Shown: positions 10,940-19,094 of the stretch, piece after piece | Numbering within the stretch: the first letter of the stretch is position 1 | Layout of the letters: every line of letters starts with the position of its first letter | Source of the DNA: Nocardia transvalensis NBRC 15921 | GTDB lineage: Bacteria; Actinomycetota; Actinomycetes; Mycobacteriales; Mycobacteriaceae | Reading direction: 5' to 3' | Length of the DNA stretch: 64,000 nucleotides | NCBI RefSeq assembly: GCF_000308875.1 | Contig: NZ_BAGL01000032.1 | Location: forward strand, 1 to 64,000 | Notes under the pieces: model-generated | What the model saw: only the letters and a program-made list of their open reading frames with translations | Database searches by the model: none | What the model was told of the DNA's origin: nothing | Translations under genes and position numbers: made by a program

Positions 10940-11551
10940 CTATTCCTTTCCCGGCACGCTTTTGGCCGGGATCCCGCCCCTGAGCAGAAAGTCCATGGCG
11001 GCGTCGAGGATTCGGCCCGACAGGGCGTCATCCGCGCTGGCCCGGGAGAGCATCAGGGCGCCTGCCATGACGGACAGTTCGAGCAGGACCTCGGGGTCGT
11101 CGGCGGCGGGGTGGTCGCCGAATTCGGCGAGTTTGCCGAGCATGGTGCGGATGCCGTCGAGGTAGGCGTGGCGCAGGGGGCTTTCGGCGTCGGTGCGCGC
11201 GACGTCACCGGCGAGGGCGGCGATACCGCATCCCTGCCCGGCCGCGTCGCGATGTGCGGGCGACAGGTAGCGCTCGATGAAGGTCCGCCGGGCCGCGGGG
11301 CCGTCCGGGCTGTCCGCGCGGATCTGCTCCATCTCGCGGATCTTCTCGACGTAGGCGGCCGTACACGCCTGTGCCACAAGGTCTTCCTTGGATCGGAAGT
11401 GCCGGTAGAAGCCGCCGTGGGTGAGTCCGGCCGCGGCCATCACCTCCGGCACGGTCACCGCGCCGGTCCCGCGTTCGCGCACCTGCGCGGCCGCCGCGTC
11501 CAGGACCTCTCTGCGGTGTGACTCCGCCTGTGCTCGGGACGTTCGCGGCAC
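10940..11551 (-). CDS. TetR-family transcriptional regulator
   Basis: 204-residue repressor with an N-terminal TetR helix-turn-helix (VTVPEVMAAAGLTHGGFYRHFRSKEDLV) and an AcrR-like ligand domain. The GTG at 11551 is preferred because AAGGGG lies 5 nt upstream; an ATG at 11620 would add 23 residues and almost touch the operator. The C-terminal dozen residues are encoded by a dispersed hairpin repeat, so the original end may have been replaced. It is divergent from an SDR gene and probably controls it through the palindrome at 11625-11646. Confidence 0.85.
   Translation of the reverse strand: MPRTSRAQAESHRREVLDAAAAQVRERGTGAVTVPEVMAAAGLTHGGFYRHFRSKEDLVAQACTAAYVEKIREMEQIRADSPDGPAARRTFIERYLSPAHRDAAGQGCGIAALAGDVARTDAESPLRHAYLDGIRTMLGKLAEFGDHPAADDPEVLLELSVMAGALMLSRASADDALSGRILDAAMDFLLRGGIPAKSVPGKE
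10950..10969 (-). repeat. Short hairpin repeat element, copy 1
   Basis: On the minus strand this reads CCGGCCAAAAGCGTGCCGGG, a GCCGG/CCGGC hairpin with a CAAAAGCGT loop. The identical 20-mer occurs at 29291-29310 inside valS, with similar GGGGCGG flanks. Here it encodes the last residues of the TetR protein (PAKSVPGKE end). Confidence 0.75.
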
Positions 11552-11624
11552 ATGATCCCCTTCCGTCGAGCCGTCGCGCGCCCCCGATGGCACGCGATCG
11601 GCGGTTCCAGTCTTGCGCATCTCG

Positions 11625-11646
11625 TTAGATGATGAGCATAATCTAA
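11625..11646. promoter_or_regulatory. TetR operator candidate between regulator and SDR
   Basis: Inverted repeat TTAGATGAT / ATAATCTAA around a 4-bp centre (GAGC); 8 of 9 positions per arm are complementary. The right arm contains TAATCT, a possible -10 for the SDR gene at 11677. Location between divergent regulator and enzyme supports an autoregulatory operator. Confidence 0.6.
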
Positions 11647-11676
11647 AAATCGTCGAACGGCGGAGAGGACAGGGAT

Positions 11677-12378
11677 ATGACCGGAATCGAAGGTTCGGTC
11701 GCGCTGGTCACCGGTGGTGGGCGCGGGCTCGGGCAGGCATTCGTCGAGGAACTGCTGCGACGTGGTGCGGCCAAGGTCTACGCGACCGCGCGGCGGCCGG
11801 AGCCGGGTACGGATCCGCGCGTCGAATGGCTCACCCTGGACGTCACCGATCCCGGCTCCGTCGCGGCCGCGGCCGAGCGGGCGCGGGATGTGGAGATCGT
11901 CGTCAACAATGCGGGTGTGCTGCATCCGGCTCCCCTGCTGCGGGCCGAAATGTCCGATGTCGTCGCCACTTTCGAGACGAACGTCTTCGGCCCGTTGCGG
12001 ATGGCCCAGGCGTTCGCGCCGATTCTGGCGGCCAACGGCGGCGGCGCGCTGGTCGACATTCATTCGGTGTTGTCGTGGGGTGCGGGGGCGGCGGCCTACG
12101 GGGCGTCCAAGGCCGCGTTCTGGTCGCTCACCAATACGCTGCGGCTGGAGCTGGCGGCGCAGCACACGCAGGTGATCGGGGTACATCTAGGGTTCGCCGA
12201 TACCGATATGGTCCGGCGTCTCGACGTCGACAAGATCGATCCCACTCAGGTCGCAGCGGCGGTCTTCGATGGTCTCGAGCGAGGCGACAGTGAGGTACTC
12301 GTCGACGACGTCACAAGGCAGGTGAAGGCGGCGCTGAGCGGGCCCGTGGAGGGGCTCACGATTCCGATCGCCCGCTGA
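11677..12378 (+). CDS. Short-chain dehydrogenase/reductase
   Basis: 233-residue classical SDR. NAD(P)-binding motif GGGRGLG at residues 13-19, NNAG at about 77, and catalytic Tyr-x3-Lys in YGASK; the catalytic serine falls in IHSVLSWG. The segment after the active site is short and there is no C-terminal GG motif. A GGAGAGGACAGGG ribosome site precedes the ATG. Divergent from the TetR gene with a shared operator, so substrate-inducible expression is likely. Substrate unknown. Confidence 0.85.
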   Translation: MTGIEGSVALVTGGGRGLGQAFVEELLRRGAAKVYATARRPEPGTDPRVEWLTLDVTDPGSVAAAAERARDVEIVVNNAGVLHPAPLLRAEMSDVVATFETNVFGPLRMAQAFAPILAANGGGALVDIHSVLSWGAGAAAYGASKAAFWSLTNTLRLELAAQHTQVIGVHLGFADTDMVRRLDVDKIDPTQVAAAVFDGLERGDSEVLVDDVTRQVKAALSGPVEGLTIPIAR

Positions 12379-12417
12379 CCCCGTTTCTCGTTTCACGCAC
12401 GCCGAAAGGATCCCCCG

Positions 12418-12840
12418 ATGCCGCTGTGGCACATCCACCATCCGCCGAACACGTACTCCGACAAGGACAAACAGGACTTCGCCCGGGACATCACCGAGTT
12501 CTACACCGGCGTCGGACTACCCGCGTTCTACGTCGTCGTCCTGTTCATCGAGGTCCCCGAGACCTCGTTCTTCGTAGGCGGCGAACCCACCCGCGACACG
12601 GTCCGCATAGTCGTCGAACACCTCGCCCGCCACCTCGACGACCCCGACCTCCGCACCCGCTCGACCCGCAAACTCGACTCGATCATGACCCCCTACACCC
12701 GAGACCGCGGCCTCCACTGGGAATTCCACACCCACGAATCCCCCCGAGACCTCTGGATGATCGCCGGCCTCATCCCACCCGGCCCAGGCACGGAAGCCGA
12801 AAAGACCTGGGCCCGAGAGAACAAGCCCCTCCCGTACTGA
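12418..12840 (+). CDS. Tautomerase-superfamily protein
   Basis: 140-residue fused tautomerase-like subunit that begins M-P-L-W, leaving the catalytic N-terminal proline after Met removal. The central FIEVPETSFFVGGEP and HTHESPRDLW blocks fit the cis-CaaD/oxalocrotonate-tautomerase-like Tautomerase_3 group. An AAAGGATCCCCCG leader precedes the ATG. It lies 39 bp after the SDR gene, so they may be co-transcribed and act on the same small-molecule substrate. Confidence 0.75.
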   Translation: MPLWHIHHPPNTYSDKDKQDFARDITEFYTGVGLPAFYVVVLFIEVPETSFFVGGEPTRDTVRIVVEHLARHLDDPDLRTRSTRKLDSIMTPYTRDRGLHWEFHTHESPRDLWMIAGLIPPGPGTEAEKTWARENKPLPY

Positions 12841-12845
12841 CGGGC

Positions 12846-13142
12846 CTACTTGCCGAACACCTCGTCGAGCGTCTCCGCATCGAGCGCCCGATCTGTCCAA
12901 GCATCCAGTTGCTGGGTGTCGGTGCACTCCATGACCCGATCGGCGATGGTGTCGGGAACATCGAACCGATGCCGAAGAATCTTCAGCAGCGCCTTTGCCT
13001 CGCCCTCAGCTGCGCCCTTCGCTTGACCGCGATTGAAGTAGCGGCGTGCGAATTCACTCTTGTACTCGTACGTGCCAGCGGTCATGAGCTTCTCCAAGAC
13101 ATCCCGGGCCGCCTGCGGGAGTACGGCCTTTAATATACGTCG
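12846..13142 (-). pseudogene. Truncated Rpn/PD-(D/E)XK transposase-like C-terminal remnant
   Basis: The sequence reads AVLPQAARDVLEKLM then TYEYKSEFARRYFNRGQAKG and ends in a helical acidic tail. This is the C-terminal part of a family of roughly 280-300-residue Rpn-like nuclease-related proteins widespread in actinobacteria. Homologous coding extends upstream of any start codon (to about 13142), then is lost, and no nuclease domain is found. The visible ORF can begin only at a TTG. Probably a decayed remnant; a re-started short protein is possible. Confidence 0.55.
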
Positions 13143-13214
13143 AGGAGCGAAGGGTAGCGGCGGGCACCGACAAGTTGATTGTGTTGGTGCCCAACGGTTC
13201 TCGTGGACGCTTGA

Positions 13215-14645
13215 TCAGCTTGCTGTGGCCAGGGTGGAGGGGTTTGGTTCGGGGGTGGGGAGGGGGTCGGGGCGGAGGCCGGTCAGGGCGGCGAGAGTTG
13301 TTGCGGCGCAGGCGGTTGCGCCTACCCAGAAGGCGATGGTGAATTGGGATTCGGCGGGGAGGGGGAGGTGGGGGAGGAGTTTCGCGGTCAGGAGGGTGGT
13401 GATGATGGCGCTGCCGAGGGAGCTGCCGACCGTGCGGGAGATGGAGTTGATGCCGTTGGCGATGCCGCTCTGGTGGTGGGGGACCGCGGCCGCGATGAGG
13501 GCGGGCATGGCGGCGTAGGCGAGGCTGATCGAGACGCCGACGATCACGCCGGCCCAGATGACCGAGGCGGTCGCGTCGTGGGCGAGGGCCAGCCAGGCGA
13601 ATCCGGCGACACCGACCACGCCGGCCAGAGCCAGCACGAGACGGCCGCCCAGGCGCCCGACCAGGATTCCGCCGATCGGCGCGGCGACCATCGATGCCAG
13701 CGCGGTGGGCAGCAGGTATTCCACCGAGGCGCGCAGGATCGACGCCTCGAAGCCGTATCCGGCGAGATGCCGGGGCATCTGGGCCAGATACGACAACCCC
13801 ATGAACAGCAGGAACATCGAGAACCCGACGAACATCCCGGCCAGGTTGGTGAACAGCACCGGGCGATGGGTGAACATCCGCAGGTCCACCAGCGGCGCGG
13901 GCACCCGCCGCTCGGTGATCACCCAGAGCACGGCCAGGACGGCGGAGGTGGCCAGGCAGCCCAGCGTCGCGGCCGACGTCCAACCCCATTCGTGCCCTTG
14001 CGAAATCGGCAGCAGCAACAGCACCAGGAAACCGCCGAGCGTGACCGCGCCGGGCAGGTCCACGCTGCCCGGGTGCCGCTTTCCCGTGGCGGGCACCGCG
14101 ACCACCGCGGCGATCAGCGCCAGCACGGCCAGCGCGGCGGTGAACCAGAACACCACGTGGTAGTTCGGATCGCTGCCCCGGGTCAGCAGTCCCGTGGCCA
14201 CCAGCCCGAGACCGCCGCCGAAGCCGAGCGTGCCGCTCACGATCGCCATGGCGTGGTGCAGGCGCGCGGCGGGAATCTCCTCCCGCAGCATCGCCAGCGC
14301 GAGCGGGAAGATCGCCGTCGCGACGCCCTGCAGCGTCCGGCCGACCAGTAGCACGCTCAGCGACGTGGCCAGCGCCGACACCGCCGAGCCGACCGCGGCC
14401 ACCACCAGCACGGCCAGCAGCGTCGGCTTCTTGCCGTACAGATCCCCGATGCGGCCGAGCAGCGGCGTGCACACCGCCGCCGACAGCAGCGTCGCGGTCG
14501 TCACCCAGCTCACCGACGTCGTCGACACGCCCAGGTCGGTCGCGATCAGGCCCAGGATCGGCACGGCCTGGGTCTGCATCACCGTCACGATCATCGCCGC
14601 GAATGCCAGGACGCCGGTCAGCAGCGAGCCCTTGCGCTCCGTCAC
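13215..14645 (-). CDS. MFS efflux transporter, 14-helix DHA2 type
   Basis: 476-residue transporter with motif A GRIGDLYGKKPTL after helix 2 and motif C-like GFGGGLGLV in helix 5, typical of drug/proton antiporters (EmrB/QacA group). The start is the GTG preceded by CTGGAGG at 5 nt; an upstream ATG at 14690 would run into the operator palindrome. Divergent from a MarR regulator, which is the usual arrangement for an inducible efflux pump. Confidence 0.85.
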   Translation of the reverse strand: MTERKGSLLTGVLAFAAMIVTVMQTQAVPILGLIATDLGVSTTSVSWVTTATLLSAAVCTPLLGRIGDLYGKKPTLLAVLVVAAVGSAVSALATSLSVLLVGRTLQGVATAIFPLALAMLREEIPAARLHHAMAIVSGTLGFGGGLGLVATGLLTRGSDPNYHVVFWFTAALAVLALIAAVVAVPATGKRHPGSVDLPGAVTLGGFLVLLLLPISQGHEWGWTSAATLGCLATSAVLAVLWVITERRVPAPLVDLRMFTHRPVLFTNLAGMFVGFSMFLLFMGLSYLAQMPRHLAGYGFEASILRASVEYLLPTALASMVAAPIGGILVGRLGGRLVLALAGVVGVAGFAWLALAHDATASVIWAGVIVGVSISLAYAAMPALIAAAVPHHQSGIANGINSISRTVGSSLGSAIITTLLTAKLLPHLPLPAESQFTIAFWVGATACAATTLAALTGLRPDPLPTPEPNPSTLATAS

Positions 14646-14677
14646 GGACACCTCCAGAAGCTTGAACATGGATATAT

Positions 14678-14690
14678 TTGAAGTCTTCAA
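14678..14690. promoter_or_regulatory. MarR operator candidate
   Basis: Perfect inverted repeat TTGAAG-T-CTTCAA in the MFS/MarR intergenic region. A further TTGAA half-site lies at 14662 and an imperfect CAAC/GTTG repeat at about 14705-14719. MarR proteins bind such short palindromes. Confidence 0.6.
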
Positions 14691-14731
14691 GCATCTAAGG
14701 ATTCAACGATATCGGTTGTCAATCGTGGAGG

Positions 14732-14737
14732 TAGAAT
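14732..14737 (+). promoter_or_regulatory. -10 element for leaderless marR transcript
   Basis: TAGAAT, a near-consensus -10, ends 7 nt before the ATG at 14745, so the transcript probably begins at or next to the start codon. The weak palindrome at about 14705-14719 would overlap the -35. Confidence 0.5.
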
Positions 14738-14744
14738 CTGCGCT

Positions 14745-15185
14745 ATGAGCCCGGACACAACGAACAGCGCGCTCGCATTGCTGATCTCGCGATTCGTGTC
14801 CGCCTACCTGCACGATTTCCTCACCGCGGCCGAGGACCACGGGCTCACACTGACGCAGGCGAAGCTGCTCCTGGCCCTGAACGAACCCCCGGACGAACTG
14901 CCGATGCGGGTTCTCGCCGGCCGCCTGGCCTGTGACCCGTCCAACCTCACCGGTGTCGCGGATCGCATGGAATCGCGCGGGCTGGTCCGGCGCACGGTGA
15001 ACCCGTCGGACCGCCGGGTGAAATACCTCGCCGCGACCGACGAGGGCCGGGACCTGGCCGCGCGGATCCGCGGTTCACAGGTCCGCGCCTACAAGGCCCT
15101 CGCCGAACTCACCCCGGACGAGGAGCGGTTACTCGAGGGCATGCTGGAGCGCCTGGTGCCGAAGCTGGAGGCGCAGGAGGACTAG
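14745..15185 (+). CDS. MarR-family transcriptional regulator
   Basis: 146-residue winged-helix repressor. The recognition region is MRVLAGRLACDPSNLTGVADRMESRGLVRRTVNPSDRRVKYLAATDEGR, including the conserved DRR of the wing. Divergent from the DHA2 transporter and probably its repressor and autoregulator through the TTGAAG palindrome. No ribosome site is seen, and a -10 hexamer sits immediately upstream. Confidence 0.9.
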   Translation: MSPDTTNSALALLISRFVSAYLHDFLTAAEDHGLTLTQAKLLLALNEPPDELPMRVLAGRLACDPSNLTGVADRMESRGLVRRTVNPSDRRVKYLAATDEGRDLAARIRGSQVRAYKALAELTPDEERLLEGMLERLVPKLEAQED

Positions 15186-15195
15186 CCGGTGGTTG

Positions 15196-15693
15196 TCAGG
15201 ACGTGAATCGTCCCGTCGCCAAAGCATTTTCACGATGCCGGTCGGGGAACCCCGGGCCCAGGTGGGACGACACCTCGCCGTGGCGCAGGGGTTCGCGGCA
15301 GTGGGCGCAGACCACATCGGCGTGGGTGTCGTGGTCACAGGTGTCGTGGTGGAGGACGACCGGCGGCCCCGCCTCGGGCGCGACCCAGCGGTCGCCCCAG
15401 CGCATGATCGCCAGCAGGACCGGGAAGAAATCGCGCCCCTTCTCGGTGAGGCGGTACTCGTAGCGGGCCGGGCGGTCCTGGTACCGGACGCGCTCCAGCA
15501 TGTCCTCCTCGACCAGCCGGGTCAGCCGCTGGGTGAGGACGTTGCGGCTCAGGCCCAGTACCCGCTCGAAATCATCGAAACGCGTTGTGCCGTAATAGGC
15601 CTCGCGCAGCACCAGGGGAGTCCACCAGTCGCCGATCAGGTCGACGGTACGGGCGACCGAACAGGGCCAGGTGGAAAAGGCGGTCCGCTTCAT
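15196..15693 (-). CDS. HxlR-family transcriptional regulator
   Basis: 165-residue winged-helix protein with the HxlR layout: WPCSVARTVDLIGDWWTPLVLREAYYGTTRFDDFERVLGLSRNVLTQRL then RYEYRLTEKGRDFFPVL. The C-terminal extension holds a CAHC pair and several histidines (HHDTCDHDTH), suggesting a metal site. The ATG overlaps the stop of the upstream molybdoenzyme gene (ATGA), so the regulator is made from the same transcript. Confidence 0.85.
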   Translation of the reverse strand: MKRTAFSTWPCSVARTVDLIGDWWTPLVLREAYYGTTRFDDFERVLGLSRNVLTQRLTRLVEEDMLERVRYQDRPARYEYRLTEKGRDFFPVLLAIMRWGDRWVAPEAGPPVVLHHDTCDHDTHADVVCAHCREPLRHGEVSSHLGPGFPDRHRENALATGRFTS

Positions 15694-17936
15694 GCGTCGA
15701 CAGTATCGATCCGGGCCGGCACGTACTTGTGCCACGGGGTGCCGACCCACTCGTCGCGGGAGTCGTACTCGGTCAGCTCGTTCGGTGCGGCCCCGCTGGT
15801 CAGTACGGAACCGTCGGCGTCGAGGACGGTGAGCCCCAGGCCGTTGGGCAGGGACAGGTGACCGGCGCGCATGCGATCGGTGGGTTCGACGGGGACCTCG
15901 GTGCTGCCGCGGCGGGTGGTGACGCGGACCCGGTCACCGGCGGCGAGGCCGAGGCGCTGCGCGTCGGCGGTGCTGATGCGCAGTGCGCCGCCGCCGTCGC
16001 GCTTACGCCAGACCGGATCGCGCATGATCGTGTTGGCGGTGAAGGCGCGGCGCTCCCCGGCGGCCAGGACGTAGGGCCACTCCTGTTCCGGTTCCGGCTC
16101 CGGCAGCGTCGCCACCACCGCCAGCAGTTCGGGGATGTGCAGCTGAACCCGGCCGTCGCGCAGGCGTTTCCAGGTCTCGTCGACGTCGTCGTCGGTGATG
16201 ACCACGCCGTGCGTGCCGGTGAGGATCGCCTCGAACAGGCGCTCGCCCGCCTCCAGTCCCGTTCCGTACCCGGCGCGTTCGACGCCCTCGGGGTTCTTGC
16301 GGGCGCAGTTGTAGGCAGCCGCCCAGAGCATCGCGGCCGCATCCGCGCCGTCGGGAAGTGTGGGGCCCAGCGTCCGATACAGCAGCACCGGTGCGAGTTT
16401 GGCCTTGCGCCGGTCGGCGAGCAGGCCGAGGAATGCCATGGCGAAGGCCTCGCGGCTCTCGGCGAGGGCCGCGCGCAGCGGCGCGTAGTCGTCCTCGGTC
16501 ACCGCGCCCGAGGCCTCGACCAGCCGGGCGTGGATCTCCGGTTCCGGCAGCACGCCCGCCGGGGCCGGGAGGACGGGGTGGCGCAGGTGGAAGACGTTGC
16601 GCGGGAACTCGAAATTGAAGAACGTCGCCTCGTACTTCTCGAACTGGGTCGGCGCCGGGAGCACGTAATCGGCCAGCCGCGCGGTCTCGGTCATGGCCAC
16701 ATCGATCACGACCACCAGATCCAAAGCGTCCAGCGCCTCGCGCATCCGCGCCGAATCTGCCAGTGAATGCGCGGGATTGGCGCTCTCGACGAGCATGGCG
16801 CGGTAGCGATTCGGATGGTCGGTGAGGATTTCCTCGCTGATCACGTTGCACGGCACCAGACCGCTGACGATGCGGGCGCCGGCCACGGGGCTGCGCGGTC
16901 CGGAATCGGCGGGGTGGCCGCGGTCGTGCCCGATCGCGGCCAGACCCGAAAAGGCGTACTGGGTACCGGGTTTGCCGAGATTTCCGGTGAGCAGCCACAC
17001 CAGTTTCTCGACGTAGCTGACCACCGTGGAGTAGCGATTCATCTGGACGCCGAGATCCTCCAGCGCGGCCACCGACTCCGCGCGGGCGATGCGCCGGGTC
17101 GCGGCGGTCACCAGATCGAGGTCGACATCGGCTATGGCGCAGTACTTCTCGATCGGGACAGCGCGCAGCACCGTCAGTACCTCGTCGAGGCCGTCGGCGT
17201 GTGCGGCGAGCCAGTCCTGTGCCAGGAGGTCCTCGCGCACGAGGATCGCCGCCATCGCGGTGAGCAGGTAGACGTCGGTCCCCGGGCGCAATTGCAGGTG
17301 GTAGTCGGCCAGTTCCGCGGTCTCGGTGCGTACCGGATCGAGCACGATGATGGACCTGTCCGGATCCCGGGCGATCTCCTTGAGTACCGACCGGGCGCGC
17401 GGAAAGCCGTGCGACTGATAGGGATTCTTGCCGACGAACAACGCGACCTCGGCGTGCTCGATATCGGCGCGCACCGGATGACCGGCCATGCGTGCGCCGA
17501 CCCAGAAGTCACCCGTCTTCTCCTGTGCCAGGGCGCTCGAGCGGTAGCGCATGCCGTAGGCGGCCATGGTGGCCGGAGCGTAGGAGCCGCCCAGATGGTT
17601 ACCCTGCCCACCGCCGCCGTAGTAGAAGATCGACTCGCCGCCGTGCTCGTCGCCGATGCGCGTGAGCCGCTCGGAGATCTCGGAAATGGCGGTGTCCCAG
17701 TCGATTTCCTCGAAGGTGCCGTCGGGGCGGCGGCGCAGCGGCGCGGTCAGGCGGCCGGTGCGCCCGTTCTGGTAGTGGTCCAGTTGCAGCGCCTTGTTGC
17801 AGGTGTACCCCGCCGACGCCGGATGCAGCTTGTCGCCGCGGATCTTCTCGAAGGATCGGCCGTCGGCCCCGACCAGGACCTGAATGCCGCAATTGCACTC
17901 GCAGAGGATGCACGCGGTGGGCTGCCACTCGGTCAT
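15690..17936 (-). CDS. Molybdopterin oxidoreductase with Fe4S4 domain
   Basis: 748-residue member of the DMSO reductase family. The N-terminus carries a Fe4S4 motif (CILCECNC with a fourth Cys in GYTCNKA), and the Mo-bisMGD fold follows with the C-terminal dinucleotide domain (ADAQRLGLAAGDRVRV). No partner iron-sulfur or membrane subunit is adjacent, so it may be a soluble single-subunit enzyme using an unknown acceptor. A TACGCT hexamer 6 nt before the ATG suggests a leaderless start. Coupled to the HxlR gene. Substrate unknown. Confidence 0.85.
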   Translation of the reverse strand: MTEWQPTACILCECNCGIQVLVGADGRSFEKIRGDKLHPASAGYTCNKALQLDHYQNGRTGRLTAPLRRRPDGTFEEIDWDTAISEISERLTRIGDEHGGESIFYYGGGGQGNHLGGSYAPATMAAYGMRYRSSALAQEKTGDFWVGARMAGHPVRADIEHAEVALFVGKNPYQSHGFPRARSVLKEIARDPDRSIIVLDPVRTETAELADYHLQLRPGTDVYLLTAMAAILVREDLLAQDWLAAHADGLDEVLTVLRAVPIEKYCAIADVDLDLVTAATRRIARAESVAALEDLGVQMNRYSTVVSYVEKLVWLLTGNLGKPGTQYAFSGLAAIGHDRGHPADSGPRSPVAGARIVSGLVPCNVISEEILTDHPNRYRAMLVESANPAHSLADSARMREALDALDLVVVIDVAMTETARLADYVLPAPTQFEKYEATFFNFEFPRNVFHLRHPVLPAPAGVLPEPEIHARLVEASGAVTEDDYAPLRAALAESREAFAMAFLGLLADRRKAKLAPVLLYRTLGPTLPDGADAAAMLWAAAYNCARKNPEGVERAGYGTGLEAGERLFEAILTGTHGVVITDDDVDETWKRLRDGRVQLHIPELLAVVATLPEPEPEQEWPYVLAAGERRAFTANTIMRDPVWRKRDGGGALRISTADAQRLGLAAGDRVRVTTRRGSTEVPVEPTDRMRAGHLSLPNGLGLTVLDADGSVLTSGAAPNELTEYDSRDEWVGTPWHKYVPARIDTVDA

Positions 17937-17975
17937 GGGAGGAGCGTACGCCGGTCAGTTCACAAACGCTACCCA

Positions 17976-19004
17976 CTAGTCGGAGTGGAACAGCAGGGCC
18001 GTATCCCCGAACTCGTGCCACAGGTATCCGGTGTCGAGGGCGGCGCGGTAGGCGGCGCGCACCGTGTCCGCCCCGGCCACAGCCTCGAGCAGACGCAGGT
18101 GCGAGGCGCCGGGCTCGTGCCAGCCGGTGATCAGGCCGTCGACGGCCCGCGTGGGGTGGCCGGCGCCGAGGACCAGTTCCGTCCAGCCGGAGGCCGGTCG
18201 GGTGTGGCCGGTGGCGTCGGTGGCCGATTCCAGGGCGCGGGTGACCGTGGTGCCGACGGCGATCACCCGGCCGCCGGCGGCGTGCGTCGAATTCACCAGG
18301 CGCGCCGTATTGTCCGGCACTCGGAAGCGTTCGGGGCTCGGTGGTTCGCCGGTCTCGGGGGAGGAGACTCCCGTGTGCAGGGTGATCGGGGCGAGCTGGA
18401 TTCCGGCGGCCACCAGGTCGGTCACCAGCCGGTCGGTGAATGGTCGTCCGGCGCTCGGCATTTCGGCGCTGCCGGGTTCGCGGCCGAAGACCGTCCGGTA
18501 GTAGTCCAGCGACCAGCGCTGCGCCACATAGGAATACGTGATCGGGCGGCCGTGCCGGGCCAGCAGACGGGGCACCCCGGTATCGATATCGGCGATCCAC
18601 AGCCTGCGGGCGGGTGGCAGCCACGGCGCGCGGAGGACGGCCGTCGCGCCGGGAAGGTGGATGTGCGTGCCCGGTTCCGGGTCGGCGGCGGTGAACGGGA
18701 CGCCTTCGGGTGCGCGGAGTTCCACCACCCAGCCGCCGTCGTCCAATGCGGTCGCGAAGTGCAGGACGGCGGGGCGGTCGCGATAGCGGGCGTCGACGGC
18801 GGCGGCCAGCGTCGCGGAGTTGTTCACCACCACGAGGTCGCCTGCCCGCAGGAACCGCGGCAACTCCCGGAATCGCGCATGCGTGAGGGTTCCCCGGTCG
18901 GCCACCAGCATCCGCACCCCGTCGCGGGCGGTGCCACGCGCCTCGGGCGGTCCGGTAGCCGCGCGTTCCGCGGGAACGATGAAGTCGTGCAGCGCCACAG
19001 TCAT
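17976..19004 (-). CDS. QueA-like S-adenosylmethionine:tRNA ribosyltransferase-isomerase family protein
   Basis: 342-residue protein with QueA-type blocks: VVNNSATL near the N-terminus, YSYVAQRWSLDYYRTVFGREPGSAEMPSAGRPFT, LHTGVSSP and AVGTTVTRALES. True QueA makes epoxyqueuosine from preQ1-tRNA. No other queuosine gene is seen in the window, and the protein is somewhat divergent in the middle. It may therefore do a related transfer of an AdoMet-derived ribosyl group to another acceptor. It lies 90 bp after an SDR gene on the same strand. Confidence 0.8.
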   Translation of the reverse strand: MTVALHDFIVPAERAATGPPEARGTARDGVRMLVADRGTLTHARFRELPRFLRAGDLVVVNNSATLAAAVDARYRDRPAVLHFATALDDGGWVVELRAPEGVPFTAADPEPGTHIHLPGATAVLRAPWLPPARRLWIADIDTGVPRLLARHGRPITYSYVAQRWSLDYYRTVFGREPGSAEMPSAGRPFTDRLVTDLVAAGIQLAPITLHTGVSSPETGEPPSPERFRVPDNTARLVNSTHAAGGRVIAVGTTVTRALESATDATGHTRPASGWTELVLGAGHPTRAVDGLITGWHEPGASHLRLLEAVAGADTVRAAYRAALDTGYLWHEFGDTALLFHSD

Positions 19005-19094
19005 TGCGCCGTACCTCTTTTCGTCAGGGTCGGGTGGTCGTCACGGTGAGACGGCCGGGGTCGTGGTGATGTCGCCACGGTTGGGCGGTGGTCC

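Noticed and set aside
13054..14694. Long minus-strand frame overlapping the DHA2 transporter
   Set aside because: Out-of-frame shadow of the transporter (Arg/Gly/Ala-rich); the transporter frame has clear MFS motifs and a ribosome site.
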